Origin: Pseudomonas sp. PDM04
GTDB lineage: Bacteria > Pseudomonadota > Gammaproteobacteria > Pseudomonadales > Pseudomonadaceae
NCBI RefSeq assembly: GCF_014851765.1
Contig: NZ_JACVAI010000003.1
Span: 806,001 to 870,000, forward strand
DNA: 64,000 bases
Direction: 5' to 3'
In this document: one piece after another, positions 1 through 9,046 of the stretch
How the letters are laid out: each line of letters begins with the position of its first letter
Position numbering within the stretch: position 1 is the stretch's first letter
Notes under the pieces: model-generated
The model's input: only the letters and a program-made list of their open reading frames with translations
Database searches by the model: none
What the model was told of the DNA's origin: nothing
Program-made: the position numbers and the translations under genes

Positions 1-435
1 CACGGCGTACGGTGCGGACAGCACGATGTCGGCATTGTGCGCTTCGAATCCATTGGCCGTGCCGAGCAGGTCGACTTCACCTTTTTCCAGTGCCCTGATG
101 GCCGCGCCACGGGACGCAAAGCGCTGGACCTTGACCGGCAAGCCAAGGGTCTTGCCAAGAATGCCCGCATAATCGGCGGTGAAACCTTCGTAATCCTTGC
201 CGCTGATGGTCAGGTCGAAAGGAGGGTAGTCCGGGGCCGATGTGCCGAGAACCAGTTCGCGCTTGCCGGCAATCCATTGTCGTTGTGTGACGTTCAGCTG
301 GACGTCCAGGGGCCTGACCGTCGAGCGGCTGAGCAGCGTGAAGTCTTCGCTTGCGATATGCGCCGCATTCACTGCAGTGCTCAGGCATACACCTGCGACC
401 ATGAGTGTCAGATAATCCTTTATACGACGGGTCAT
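1..435 (-). CDS. BvgS/EvgS-type hybrid sensor kinase, N-terminal part (cut by window edge)
   Basis: Open reading frame of 145 codons that runs off the left edge of the window. It starts with ATG at 435, followed by a signal-peptide-like stretch and then a periplasmic substrate-binding fold of the SBP_bac_3 type (motif APDYPPFDLT near residue 65, then GFTADYAGILGKTLGLPVKV). In BvgS/EvgS sensors two such Venus-flytrap domains precede the membrane segment and kinase. That reading rests on context: the gene begins 8 bases after the stop of a BvgA/EvgA-type regulator, in the same direction. A plain amino-acid binding protein cannot be excluded, because the kinase part lies outside the window. Confidence 0.7.
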   Translation of the reverse strand, partial: MTRRIKDYLTLMVAGVCLSTAVNAAHIASEDFTLLSRSTVRPLDVQLNVTQRQWIAGKRELVLGTSAPDYPPFDLTISGKDYEGFTADYAGILGKTLGLPVKVQRFASRGAAIRALEKGEVDLLGTANGFEAHNADIVLSAPYAV

Positions 436-443
436 CCTGCGGC

Positions 444-1070
444 TCACACTAACGCGTTACGTTTTGCCATCTCGATGAGTTCAACCAGGGATTTGGCCTT
501 GAGTTTTTGCATGAGTCGTTTTTTATAGGTGCTGACGGTCTTGTTGCTCAGGAACATGCCTTTGGCGATTTCCTTGTTGGTGCGACCCTGTGCAAAAAGT
601 TGCAAGACCATCAGTTCCCTGTCGTTGACTGACTTGAACAGTTCCAGTTCGGCGTATCGAATGTCATCGCCGCGAACCGGGTTCAAGGCCTGGCTGGGGA
701 AATAGTTGTAACCTGACAATACCGCTTTAATGGCACTGACCAGTTCACTCAGGTCTTCCTGTTTACAGACATAACCCGATGCACCGGATTGCATGCAGCG
801 GATACCGAACAGCGTCGGGCATTGTGCGGTCAATACCAGTGTCTTCAGCGGGGTGCTCATGGCGTTGAAGCGGGCAAGGACTTCGAGGCCGTCCAGTTTG
901 GGAATACTGATATCGAGAATGACAAGGTCAGGCATGCATTCGCGGACCATCTGCATGGCATCGACCCCGTTATCGGATTCGCCCACCACTTTATAACCTT
1001 CGTGTTCCAGTAACATTCTGACGGCAAGTCGGATGACAGGGTGATCGTCGACAATAAAAACGGAGTTCAT
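444..1070 (-). CDS. BvgA/EvgA-like NarL-family response regulator
   Basis: Protein of 208 residues with an N-terminal receiver domain (acidic pair D8-D9, phosphoacceptor D53 in LVILDISIPK) and a C-terminal LuxR-type helix-turn-helix near residues 148-190 (TNKEIAKGMFLSNKTVSTYKK split around the recognition helix). I chose the ATG at 1070 because the receiver fold starts there (NSVFIVDDHPV); a longer frame reaching 1106 adds no conserved residues. It lies just upstream of the BvgS/EvgS-like sensor, so the two probably form one operon and one phosphorelay. The target genes cannot be told from the sequence. Confidence 0.85.
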   Translation of the reverse strand: MNSVFIVDDHPVIRLAVRMLLEHEGYKVVGESDNGVDAMQMVRECMPDLVILDISIPKLDGLEVLARFNAMSTPLKTLVLTAQCPTLFGIRCMQSGASGYVCKQEDLSELVSAIKAVLSGYNYFPSQALNPVRGDDIRYAELELFKSVNDRELMVLQLFAQGRTNKEIAKGMFLSNKTVSTYKKRLMQKLKAKSLVELIEMAKRNALV

Positions 1071-1310
1071 AATCAAATCCCATGCGAGCTCAGATAAAGC
1101 GCGCACCTTAGCTCAGATAGTTGACAGGACGCATGAACTGACGGGCTGGAAGCTGCAATATAGGAAACTTCCTACAATCGAAAAAGAATAGGACTACGGA
1201 ACAAATAGGTTTTGAATGAGGAAGGGAAGTAAGTGGCGATCAGCCGGGTTCAGACGGGGTAGTTTGTAAGTATATATATGACTTTGAGTGGGTTTTATCG
1301 GGGGTTGGTT

Positions 1311-1715
1311 TTATATTTTGATTGAGTTCAACAATTTTCTGAATTCTGATTGTTTCAACGGTTTTATCAAATAACCCAGCAACGGTAATCCATGGGCGTT
1401 CGCAGTTTTCTCAAGTCCGTCAAGTTCTGTACACGTGAGGCTGCTTAACAGTATCGCCTGCCTGATCATCCCTTGATGACTGGCGAGTTCGACCAGGTCA
1501 AGTCCGGAAAGATCGGGAAGACATTGATCGCACAACAGAATGTCAAACGGTTGCCCCGCCGTCAGCATTTGTTGCAGGGCCCCCTGAGCGCTGTCGCAAG
1601 TTGTCAATTGGGTGAAGCCGTAACTTTCAAGCAGATACTGAGTCGCCATGAGTTGGAAGGGATGATCTTCCACCAGCAGGATGCGTAAATCGTCTTTTGA
1701 CCCGGGATTACTCAC
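1311..1715 (-). CDS. Stand-alone receiver-domain protein (CheY-like)
   Basis: Protein of 134 residues, starting at a GTG at 1715. It consists only of a receiver domain: acidic residues E16-D17, phosphoacceptor D63 in LLCDQCLPD, and the conserved lysine in YLIKPLKQS near residue 118. There is no output domain, so it must act through a protein partner or as a phosphate carrier. It lies 240 bases upstream of the BvgA/EvgA-like regulator on the same strand. This fits a role in the same relay, because single-domain receivers often accompany BvgS-type hybrid kinases in Pseudomonas. The partner is inferred, not shown. Confidence 0.8.
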   Translation of the reverse strand: MSNPGSKDDLRILLVEDHPFQLMATQYLLESYGFTQLTTCDSAQGALQQMLTAGQPFDILLCDQCLPDLSGLDLVELASHQGMIRQAILLSSLTCTELDGLEKTANAHGLPLLGYLIKPLKQSEFRKLLNSIKI

Positions 1716-1885
1716 GCTTCATCTCTCACACAGCGGGGCGCCTCATTGTTTCGCAAGAATGGCTAGCATTCGATCAGTTTGCTCGGCACGAGGTGTAGGG
1801 CGATTCGCAGATCGCTGAGTGCACTTGGACAGGAAGGGGTCGATGGCCATTTTTTGTAACTCGATGACCCATCGACCGTTTTGCA

Positions 1886-3214
1886 TCAGTGGCTTGAACG
1901 GCCGGTCATCTCCAGTGCCATTTCGCTGGCATAGCTGTCAGTCATCCCGGCGATGAAGTCGATCATGCGCAGGAACGAGGTGTGCAGCGGTCCATCGGGG
2001 TTGGGCGCGCTATTGCCCAGCAGGTCGAGGATGCGGCGGCTCTTGAAAGAGGGTGTGCGACCATTGTGCTGCTCCAGCGCTGCGCCGCAGAAAGCGTTGA
2101 GGAGGATTTCCAGCGTGGTGTAGGCACCGATTTCGTGCAAGGTCTTGCGCTTGTCCTGGAAGATTTTCTTGCGCGCCATGTCTTTTGCATTCAATACACA
2201 GCGTTTGGCGGGACCGTGCATGTGCTCCACCAGGTCGCCGGGCAGCCGGCCGGCCAGCAACGCGTCCTGCTGCTCGACAAAGGCACGGGCCGCAGCATTG
2301 GTCAGGTGCTCGATGGCCTTGCCCCGCAGGATCGCCAGTTTGCGTCGACGCGAATCCAGCGGACCGAGTTGGCGATAGGTTTCCGGCAGATCGTCGCCGA
2401 CCAGGTCGAGCAGCAGGGACTCGACTTCGGCGTACTCCAGCAATTCCATTTCCAGGCCATCTTCGAGGTCGATCAGCGCGTAGCAGATGTCATCCGCGGC
2501 CTCCATCAGGTACACCAGCGGATGGCGTGCCCAGCGTTGGTCCTCAAGTTGCGGCAGGCCGAGCTTATGGGCGATCTGTTCCAGCAGCGGCAGCTCGCTC
2601 TGATAACAGCCGAACTTGTGTTTCTTGTAGCCCAGAGAGTCCGCATGCTTGGCCGTCCAGGGGTATTTCAGGTAGGCGCCGAGCGTGGCGTAGGTCAGCC
2701 GGGTGCCGCCATCGAACTGGTGATATTCCAGCTGGGTGAGCACCCGGAAACCCTGGGCATTGCCCTCGAAGTTGAGGAAGTCGTGGCGTTCCACTTCGCT
2801 CATCGCGTCCAGCCAGCCCCGACCTGCGGCTTGTTGAAACCAGTGGCGGATCGCATCTTCACCGGAATGACCGAAGGGCGGGTTGCCGATGTCGTGAGCC
2901 AGGCAAGCCGATTGCACGACCATGCCCAGATCGCTCGGTTCGCACCAGTCGGGCAGGGCGCCGCGGATGGTTTCACCGACCCGCATGCCCAGTGAGCGGC
3001 CGACACAACTGACTTCCAGCGAATGGGTCAGGCGCGTGTGGATGTGATCGTTGCTGGTGACCGGATGGACCTGGGTCTTGCGCCCGAGGCGGCGAAAGGC
3101 ACCGGAGAAAATGATGCGGTCGTGGTCTTTGTGGAAAGGACTGCGGCCGAGTTCTTCCGAGCTGTGCAGAGGTTTCCCGAGGCGTTCGCGGGTAAGCAGG
3201 GTTTGCCAATCCAA
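1886..3214 (-). CDS. dgt: Deoxyguanosinetriphosphate triphosphohydrolase
   Basis: Protein of 442 residues of the HD-domain dGTPase family, which splits dNTPs (typically dGTP) into deoxynucleoside and triphosphate. The metal-binding HD signature is visible: H64 in RLTHSLE and H107-D108 in [12 protein letters not shown]. The N-terminal block [16 protein letters not shown] is typical of bacterial dGTPases. The reading frame begins with a TTG codon at 3214; a GGAGAG box lies about 10 bases upstream and no in-frame ATG fits the conserved N-terminus ([12 protein letters not shown]). It has its own short intergenic space on each side. Confidence 0.92.
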   Translation of the reverse strand: MDWQTLLTRERLGKPLHSSEELGRSPFHKDHDRIIFSGAFRRLGRKTQVHPVTSNDHIHTRLTHSLEVSCVGRSLGMRVGETIRGALPDWCEPSDLGMVVQSACLAHDIGNPPFGHSGEDAIRHWFQQAAGRGWLDAMSEVERHDFLNFEGNAQGFRVLTQLEYHQFDGGTRLTYATLGAYLKYPWTAKHADSLGYKKHKFGCYQSELPLLEQIAHKLGLPQLEDQRWARHPLVYLMEAADDICYALIDLEDGLEMELLEYAEVESLLLDLVGDDLPETYRQLGPLDSRRRKLAILRGKAIEHLTNAAARAFVEQQDALLAGRLPGDLVEHMHGPAKRCVLNAKDMARKKIFQDKRKTLHEIGAYTTLEILLNAFCGAALEQHNGRTPSFKSRRILDLLGNSAPNPDGPLHTSFLRMIDFIAGMTDSYASEMALEMTGRSSH

Positions 3215-3282
3215 GGCTGGTTCTCTCCGTCAGGTGACTGAGCGCCTAGCTTCCCGTTTCGCGCCAGTGCCTGCAAGTGGAA

Positions 3283-4446
3283 CTAGAGGCCGGCCGCATC
3301 GATATCGATGAGCAGCAGGCGCTCGCCGTTGTTGAAAAACTGTCCGGCCGTGAGGCAGTACTGATTGCTGGTGGCGTCGCGGTAAGTGCTGGAAAGCGTC
3401 AGCCGGCGCTCCTCCCAGCCTTCGGCCAGCAGTTGATAGAAGTACGGGCGCCATGACCAGTTGTGCCCCAGGTAGCGATCGTCCGCTTCCCAGCGTTGGT
3501 TGCGCCACTCCATGTTCGGCGTCAATTGCGTGCCATGGCGGTCGCATTGATAAAACCGCAACAACCACGGAAAGGCATCCAGTTGTGGCAGGGCGCTGAG
3601 CGGGGCACGGGCCTGGGCCCAGGTCTGCAGGATGGCCATCAGCTCGCAGAGTTGCTGGCGCATGAGCATCAACCGGCCGCGTTCGGCCAGCTTCTGCTGG
3701 ACATAGCGCTGACGCAACTGGGCGAAGCGCTCGACGAAGGCGTCCGTGGCGAAGAAGTCCGTTTGCGCCCCGGCGAACAGGTAGCCCTGCACGTAGCGTG
3801 AGCCGCATTCCAGGGCGAAATTCAGTTGCGCTTCGGTTTCCACTCCTTCGGCAATGATCCAGCAGCCGGTCTTCTCCGCCATCTGCGCAAGCGCCTTGAC
3901 CACATCGCTGCTCGGGCCGCCCAGTGCGGCAGCCTGGAACAGTCGCATATCCAGCTTGAGAATGTCCGGTTGCAGGGCCAGCACGCGATCGAGCTGCGAG
4001 TAGCCCGCGCCGAAATCATCGATGGCGATGCGTGCACCTGCTTGGCGATATCGCGTCACCACGTCGGCCAGGCGCTGGATGTCGCCACCCAGTTCGGTGA
4101 TCTCGAAAACGATGCGCCGGGGATCGACGTCATGCCGGCTCAATTGCTTGAGACTCGGCAGCGCCTGACCCGCACGCAAGCGATTGATCCAGCGCGGCGA
4201 CATGTTCAGGCCGAGAAACCAGTCATTGGGTGCTTCGTGCAGGCGACTCAAGGCGTTATCGCGGATCTGGCGATCGAGCCGGCGAAGGGCGATGGCCGGT
4301 GTTCGCGGGTCGGCAAACAGTGGTCCTACAGACGCCAGTCGACCATCAGTCTGGCGCAGCCTCCCCAGGGCCTCGACGCCTGCGATACGGCCGGTAGCGG
4401 TATCGATGAATGGTTGAAAGCAGGCGAGCGGTTGCCCGTCGATCAC
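3283..4446 (-). CDS. EAL-domain c-di-GMP phosphodiesterase with YkuI-type C-terminal sensor domain
   Basis: Protein of 387 residues. Residues 1-240 form an EAL domain with all expected catalytic and metal residues: E25 in VEALGRL, N81 in GLNMSP, E115 in FEITE, D143-D144 in DDFGAGYS, K164, E200 in EGVE and Q220 in VQGYLF. It is therefore predicted to hydrolyse c-di-GMP to pGpG. After a coiled linker (residues 240-285) comes a C-terminal domain of about 110 residues resembling the Cache/PAS fold in Bacillus YkuI (LLRFYQCDRHGTQLTPNME, then SWRPYFYQLLAE). No membrane segment is seen, so the protein is probably cytoplasmic. Translation starts at a GTG (4446) four bases after a perfect AAGGAGG ribosome-binding site. 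Confidence 0.88.
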   Translation of the reverse strand: MIDGQPLACFQPFIDTATGRIAGVEALGRLRQTDGRLASVGPLFADPRTPAIALRRLDRQIRDNALSRLHEAPNDWFLGLNMSPRWINRLRAGQALPSLKQLSRHDVDPRRIVFEITELGGDIQRLADVVTRYRQAGARIAIDDFGAGYSQLDRVLALQPDILKLDMRLFQAAALGGPSSDVVKALAQMAEKTGCWIIAEGVETEAQLNFALECGSRYVQGYLFAGAQTDFFATDAFVERFAQLRQRYVQQKLAERGRLMLMRQQLCELMAILQTWAQARAPLSALPQLDAFPWLLRFYQCDRHGTQLTPNMEWRNQRWEADDRYLGHNWSWRPYFYQLLAEGWEERRLTLSSTYRDATSNQYCLTAGQFFNNGERLLLIDIDAAGL

Positions 4447-4569
4447 GAAGCCTCCTTAGTCGATCTTGTTTTTGGATACCACCTGTCAGCCATCGGGCAC
4501 GCAGGCCTGAACCTCTCGTTGAAGAGGTTCATCGCGCAGACGTTGCAAGAATGCAGCCAGATAGTGGCT

Positions 4570-4908
4570 TCAGTGTTTGGGTGGGGCGGTCACGACCAGT
4601 TTGATCAATGGCCCCAGGGTGGTGGCCAGGCGTACCAGTCGCGTCAGGCCGCTGGCGCCACCGCTTTTGGCACCCTTGCCGGTCAGGAACCCCAGCAGGG
4701 TAACGGCCGCCATGCCCCAGAGCGGGGCATGCTTGATGCCCAGACCGCTGTGCAGGTTTTGTGTCATCCCGCGTACCCGCTGCAGGGGTTGCAGCAGTTG
4801 CGAGGACTCCTGGCGTATTTCCTGTCGATGCATTTCCATGCGCAGGCGGATCAGCGCCTTGCGCATCTCCGTGCGTGAGCTGTTGCGAGGCAGTTCGGGC
4901 AGGTTCAT
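4570..4908 (-). CDS. Small conserved membrane-associated protein (YqjK-like position)
   Basis: Protein of 112 residues with a charged helical N-terminal half (many Arg, Glu and Gln) and one hydrophobic segment near residues 62-78 (LWGMAAVTLLGFLTGKG). It is last in a three-gene unit with a DUF883 protein and a YqjE-like protein. Its ATG overlaps the stop of the preceding gene by four bases (ATGA), so they are translationally coupled. In enterobacteria the third gene of the yqjD-yqjE-yqjK unit sits in the same place. I infer an equivalent role from position, not from a sequence match. Function unknown. Confidence 0.7.
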   Translation of the reverse strand: MNLPELPRNSSRTEMRKALIRLRMEMHRQEIRQESSQLLQPLQRVRGMTQNLHSGLGIKHAPLWGMAAVTLLGFLTGKGAKSGGASGLTRLVRLATTLGPLIKLVVTAPPKH

Positions 4909-5294
4909 GGCAACAGTCGCTCCCGATCATTGGCCAGTTCTTCCAGCGTGCCGTGGAAGGGCGAGGACTCATCGAAGATTGCGGCTCTCAGGCGTAGTCC
5001 GCAGAAGATGCAGGCCAGGGTGTAGAACACACAGAGCCCGATGATGGCGGGCAGGCGATAGGTGTCCCAGAACAGGATCAGGACCAGCGTCGACAGGCCC
5101 ACCAGCAACAGCAAGGCAAACACCAGCGCCAGGCCGGCGAACAGCAACAGGCTGACGGTGCGGGCTTTCTGTTCCTGCAATTCGATGCCGAACAGTTCGA
5201 CATGGCTGTGCAGCAATCCAAGGAATGCGGCGCCCAGGCGCCGCGATGAGGAGCCTGGGCCCGTTGCGGACGAGCCGGATTCACCGATCGCCAT
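4905..5294 (-). CDS. YqjE-like inner-membrane protein (putative actinobacterial holin-X / phage holin family)
   Basis: Protein of 129 residues. After an amphipathic N-terminal helix (LLHSHVELFGIELQEQKARTVS) there are two strong transmembrane segments (LLLFAGLALVFALLLLVGLS and the stretch around LPAIIGLCVFYTLACIFCGL), then a short charged tail. This is the layout of YqjE/DUF1469 proteins, which are often labelled phage holin family although no phage genes are present. I chose ATG 5294, two bases after the stop of the DUF883 gene, rather than a longer upstream frame that would overlap that gene. Probably expressed with its neighbours under stress or in stationary phase, as known for yqjDE. Confidence 0.8.
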   Translation of the reverse strand: MAIGESGSSATGPGSSSRRLGAAFLGLLHSHVELFGIELQEQKARTVSLLLFAGLALVFALLLLVGLSTLVLILFWDTYRLPAIIGLCVFYTLACIFCGLRLRAAIFDESSPFHGTLEELANDRERLLP

Positions 5295-5296
5295 GA

Positions 5297-5611
5297 TCAG
5301 CGCCGCGTTGCCAGCAGACCGATCAGGAAACCCACGCCGGCGGCGATGCCGACCGATTGCCATGGGTTGGCCTGGACGTAGTCTTCGGTAGCGGTGACAG
5401 CGGCCTGGCCGCGTTCGCGCAAGGAGTCTTCGGTCAGTTTCAAGGTTTCGCGTGCGCGCAGCAGACTGTCGTGGATTTGTTCGCGCAACTCGTCAGCCTG
5501 ATCGCCCGCCAGGGTGGCCGTGTGTTCCAGCAAACGTTCGGTGTCGCTGACGAGCGTCTGAAAGTCGTTCATCAGGATTTCTTGAGCAGTCTTTGCCTTG
5601 AGGCTGGCCAT
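5297..5611 (-). CDS. DUF883 / ElaB-YqjD family protein
   Basis: Protein of 104 residues with a long amphipathic, probably coiled-coil N-terminal region (residues 10-75, rich in Glu, Gln and Arg). It ends in a single glycine-rich hydrophobic anchor, NPWQSVGIAAGVGFLIGLLATRR, the hallmark of ElaB/YqjD proteins. In E. coli YqjD is a stationary-phase inner-membrane protein that binds ribosomes; that role is known for the family but not tested here. The start at 5611 has a GGAGA box at good distance. It is the first gene of the unit with the YqjE-like and YqjK-position genes. Confidence 0.88.
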   Translation of the reverse strand: MASLKAKTAQEILMNDFQTLVSDTERLLEHTATLAGDQADELREQIHDSLLRARETLKLTEDSLRERGQAAVTATEDYVQANPWQSVGIAAGVGFLIGLLATRR

Positions 5612-5681
5612 GGTGAATCTCCGTAAGTGGCTTCTGTTGCGTTCGAGTATGAGCCTTGCGCGAAGGTTCAGTACAAATCAG

Positions 5682-5697
5682 TGGTACGTCTTTTGCT
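5682..5697 (+). promoter_or_regulatory. Sigma-54 type promoter ahead of the ammonium transporter
   Basis: TGGTACGTCTTTTGCT matches the sigma-54 consensus TGGCACG-N4-TTGCW, with the invariant GG and GC exactly 12 bases apart. It points toward the ammonium transporter and leaves a leader of roughly 210 bases. amt genes are commonly NtrC/RpoN controlled, which supports the match. No clear NtrC site was found by eye upstream. Confidence 0.6.
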
Positions 5698-5915
5698 TTG
5701 TCGTGGTGCGTCAGCCCGCATGCCTGCGCTGTTGCTGGGCGTGAATCGAGCAAAACCTTATCTCAATAACGAAAACCCGCGCGAAGGTTTCCCTTTTTTG
5801 CGCCAAAGCGGTTCATCTGGATCAGTCCGTCGACTCCAGATGGGGTCAACTTGGTGCATGAGCGTCCTGCGCGAACTGCTTTGGTGCTTTTTCTAGCCTT
5901 CAGGTCTGCCCATCC

Positions 5916-7124
5916 ATGGAAAATCTGCAAAGCGCTGTGGAGAGTCTGGTCCACAGCTCCAACACCCTGTTCATCCTGATCGGTGCGGTCATGGTCCTGG
6001 CCATGCACGCCGGTTTTGCCTTTCTCGAAGTCGGTACGGTTCGCCAGAAGAACCAGGTCAATGCCCTGTCGAAGATTCTCAGCGACTTCGCGATTTCGAC
6101 CCTGGCCTACTTCTTTATAGGCTACTGGATTTCCTACGGCGTGACATTCCTGCAACCGGCAGCCGTGATCAATGCCGATCATGGTTACGGCCTGGTGAAG
6201 TTTTTCTTCCTGCTGACGTTTGCGGCTGCGATACCCGCCATCATTTCCGGCGGCATCGCCGAGCGCGCCCGGTTCGTGCCGCAGTTGTGCGCCACAGCGT
6301 TGATCGTGGCGTTCATCTATCCCTTCTTCGAGGGCATGATCTGGAACGGTAACTATGGCTTGCAAGCCTGGTTGTTGGAGCATTTCGGCGCCGGCTTCCA
6401 TGATTTCGCCGGTTCGGTGGTGGTCCACGCCATGGGCGGCTGGCTGGCACTGGCGGCGGTGTTGCTGCTCGGACCCAGGCAGGGACGTTATCGCGAGGGA
6501 AGACTGGTGGCATTCGCGCCGTCGAGCATCCCGTTCCTGGCACTGGGCTCGTGGATCCTGATCGTTGGCTGGTTCGGTTTCAACGTGATGAGCGCGCAAA
6601 CCCTGCAGGGGGTCAGTGGCCTGGTGGCGGTCAACTCGCTGATGGCGATGGTCGGTGGCACCGTGGCGGCGTTGATCGTTGGGCGCAATGACCCGGGCTT
6701 TCTGCATAACGGCCCGTTGGCCGGGCTGGTGGCGATTTGTGCCGGTTCCGATCTGATGCACCCGGTGGGTGCGCTGGTGACGGGAGCCATTGCCGGAGCC
6801 CTGTTCGTCTGGTGCTTTACCGCCGCCCAAGGCAGATGGCACATCGACGATGTGCTGGGTGTCTGGCCGTTGCATGGCCTGTGCGGTGTCTGGGGCGGGA
6901 TCGCCTGTGGCATCTTCGGCCAGAGCGCATTGGGAGGCCTGGGCGGTGTAAGCCTGATCAGTCAGTTGATCGGCACGACGCTGGGCGTGGTCGTTGCGCT
7001 GGCCGGTGGCTTCGCGGTGTACGGGGTGATCAAGGCGTTGCACGGCCTGCGCCTGAGCCAGGAAGAAGAGTATTACGGTGCCGACCTGTCGGTGCACAAG
7101 ATCGGCGCCGTCAGCCAGGATTGA
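5916..7124 (+). CDS. amtB: Ammonium transporter, Amt/Rh family
   Basis: Protein of 402 residues with about eleven membrane segments that conducts ammonium across the inner membrane. Family markers are present: the D163-x-A-G-S-x-V-V-H171 block (FHDFAGSVVVHAMGG) and the second pore histidine in WPLHGLCGVWGG. The signature FLEVGTVRQKNQVNALSKIL near residue 37 is also typical. There is no cleavable signal; the N-terminus leads directly into the first helix. No glnK gene lies upstream, unlike the usual glnK-amtB pair, so this may be a second, unlinked Amt copy. A sigma-54 type promoter lies about 220 bases upstream, suggesting nitrogen control. Confidence 0.9.
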   Translation: MENLQSAVESLVHSSNTLFILIGAVMVLAMHAGFAFLEVGTVRQKNQVNALSKILSDFAISTLAYFFIGYWISYGVTFLQPAAVINADHGYGLVKFFFLLTFAAAIPAIISGGIAERARFVPQLCATALIVAFIYPFFEGMIWNGNYGLQAWLLEHFGAGFHDFAGSVVVHAMGGWLALAAVLLLGPRQGRYREGRLVAFAPSSIPFLALGSWILIVGWFGFNVMSAQTLQGVSGLVAVNSLMAMVGGTVAALIVGRNDPGFLHNGPLAGLVAICAGSDLMHPVGALVTGAIAGALFVWCFTAAQGRWHIDDVLGVWPLHGLCGVWGGIACGIFGQSALGGLGGVSLISQLIGTTLGVVVALAGGFAVYGVIKALHGLRLSQEEEYYGADLSVHKIGAVSQD

Positions 7125-7125
7125 A

Positions 7126-8838
7126 TCAATTCTCCACGTCCTCGGCGCCGGGGTAAAAGTCGTGCAACAGGCGATAACGATCGCGCCGCACCTGATCGAC
7201 CCGATCCTGGACCTGCTGGCCGGGCAGGCCCAGCATGATCAGCGCATGAGAAGCGAGCATCAGGCTGGACTCGAGCAGTTCGGGCACCACTTCGCTGGCG
7301 CCCGCCGCTTTCAACTCGGTCAACTGGCTGTCGTCCCGGGTGCGCACCAGGATCGGCACCGCCGGATTGAACCGGCGGGCCTCCTTGAGTATCAGCAGGG
7401 CTATGTCGGCCTGGTCGACGGCGATTACCAGCAGCCGCGCACGCTCCAGCCCGACGGCGACCAGCAGCTCGCCCCGACGGGAGTCTCCATAATGCACGCA
7501 GGTTTCGCTCACGCCAGCTTCCTGGACGCGCACCGGGTCGTTGTCCAGTGCGATGTAGGGTTGCTGGGCGTGCCGCAGAAAGCGGCCAATGGACTGACCG
7601 ACCCGACCGTAGCCACAAATCACCACATGGCTGTGCAACCCGGCATTGAGCGCGCTGATTTCCTCGAGCTTGGCTTCCTCATTGGGCTTGCGATGCAGGC
7701 GCAAGGCGATGCGCGGTGCGGCCCGTAGCAACAGGGGCGTCAGTAGCATCGAGCAGAAGGTTGCGGCCAGCAGCAACCCGCCAATCTCGGCCGGCATCAG
7801 TTCGTTCTGTTGCATCAGGGCCATCAGCGCAAAGCAGAACTCGCCGCCCTGGGCCAGGGCCAGGCCGCTGCGCCAGGCAGTCTCGGCGTCACTGCCACGC
7901 CATCTGACCAGCAGCGCGACGACGCAGCCCTTGATCACCAGCAACCCCAGGGTCAGGCCAAGAATCAGCAGTCCGTGGCTGGCGAACAGCTGCAAGTCGA
8001 TGAGCATGCCGATACTGACGAAGAACACGCCGAGCAGGATGTCGCGGAACGGGCGGATGTCGGCTTCGATCTGATGGCGATAGTGGCTTTCCCCCAGCAA
8101 CATGCCAGCGAGAAACGCGCCCAGCGCCGGCGAGAGTCCGAGCAGATGAGTCAACCAGGCCGTCAGCAACACGATCACCAAGGCCAGCAGTACAAACAGC
8201 TCCGGGGAGCGGGCAGCCGCCACTTCGTGGAACAGGCGCGGCAATAACCAGCGACTGGCCAGCAGCAGGCCGAAGAACAGCACCACGGTCTTGCCCAGTG
8301 TCACCGGCAATGCCCAGTACCAGGCCTGATCGCTGCTGCCGGCGAAGACCGGTACCAGGGTCAGCAACAACACGGCCACCACGTCCTGGAACAGCAGCAC
8401 GGCGATGGCGTTCTGCCCGTGGCTGCTGAAAATCTCGCCGAGACTGCCCAGCTCCTTGCTGACAATGGCAGTGGACGATAGCGACAGGCCGGCACCCAGC
8501 AGCAGCGCAGGCGTCGCCGGCAGGCCCAACAGCATCAGCAGCCCGCCCAGCAGTAGCGCGGTGAGCAGCACTTGCTGGCTGCCCAGCCTGAACACCACCT
8601 TGCGCAACGCGAGCATTTTCGACAGGGAAAACTCCAACCCCAGGGAAAACAGCAGGAACACCACCCCGAGTTCGGCGAGATCGGGCAATTCTTCACTCTC
8701 GTTGACCCAGTTGAACGCCGTCGGCCCGATCATCAGCCCGACACACAGATAGCCCAGTACCGGCGGCAGGCGCAGACGCTGGAACAAGGCAATCACCACC
8801 AGTGAGGAGGCGAGAATGATCAGCAGATTGGCAAACAC
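7126..8838 (-). CDS. KefB/CPA2-type cation:proton antiporter with TrkA-N domain
   Basis: Protein of 570 residues. About twelve to thirteen hydrophobic helices fill residues 1-385 (VLGYLCVGLMIGP, LSLSSTAIVSKEL, LGAFLAGMLLGES are CPA2 landmarks). A cytoplasmic RCK/TrkA-N nucleotide-binding domain follows, with the Rossmann motif VVICGYGRVGQSIG near residue 412. It probably exchanges K+ or Na+ for protons and is gated by the RCK domain. I chose GTG 8838 (FANLLIILASSLVV follows), with a GGAG box 7 bases upstream, over a longer frame that would add a non-conserved arginine-rich tail. Convergent with amtB, one base apart. Confidence 0.88.
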   Translation of the reverse strand: MFANLLIILASSLVVIALFQRLRLPPVLGYLCVGLMIGPTAFNWVNESEELPDLAELGVVFLLFSLGLEFSLSKMLALRKVVFRLGSQQVLLTALLLGGLLMLLGLPATPALLLGAGLSLSSTAIVSKELGSLGEIFSSHGQNAIAVLLFQDVVAVLLLTLVPVFAGSSDQAWYWALPVTLGKTVVLFFGLLLASRWLLPRLFHEVAAARSPELFVLLALVIVLLTAWLTHLLGLSPALGAFLAGMLLGESHYRHQIEADIRPFRDILLGVFFVSIGMLIDLQLFASHGLLILGLTLGLLVIKGCVVALLVRWRGSDAETAWRSGLALAQGGEFCFALMALMQQNELMPAEIGGLLLAATFCSMLLTPLLLRAAPRIALRLHRKPNEEAKLEEISALNAGLHSHVVICGYGRVGQSIGRFLRHAQQPYIALDNDPVRVQEAGVSETCVHYGDSRRGELLVAVGLERARLLVIAVDQADIALLILKEARRFNPAVPILVRTRDDSQLTELKAAGASEVVPELLESSLMLASHALIMLGLPGQQVQDRVDQVRRDRYRLLHDFYPGAEDVEN

Positions 8839-9046
8839 GGGACACTCCGGGAACGAACGCTGGCCACTCCAGCGTAGAGGCAAAAAGCGGCGAGGATCAC
8901 GCAATTGTTACCAGGGGCGGATGATGTGTGTCAGCCGTTGCCCGAATCTTTCCGAGTTTCGCCTGTGCCAGTGGGCCTGGGCAGTGACTCGACTGCTTCT
9001 GATCCCCGGCCTAGAATAAGTGCCTATTTTGCCGGATCCTTCACTC

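Noticed and set aside
4905..5294. Prophage holin
   Set aside because: Although the family is often called a phage holin, no lysis or other phage gene is near, and the neighbours are YqjD/YqjK-like envelope genes.
5763..7097. A 444-codon minus-strand frame opposite amtB
   Set aside because: The plus strand encodes an intact Amt protein with all pore residues; the antisense product is rich in Gln, His and Arg and has no domain.
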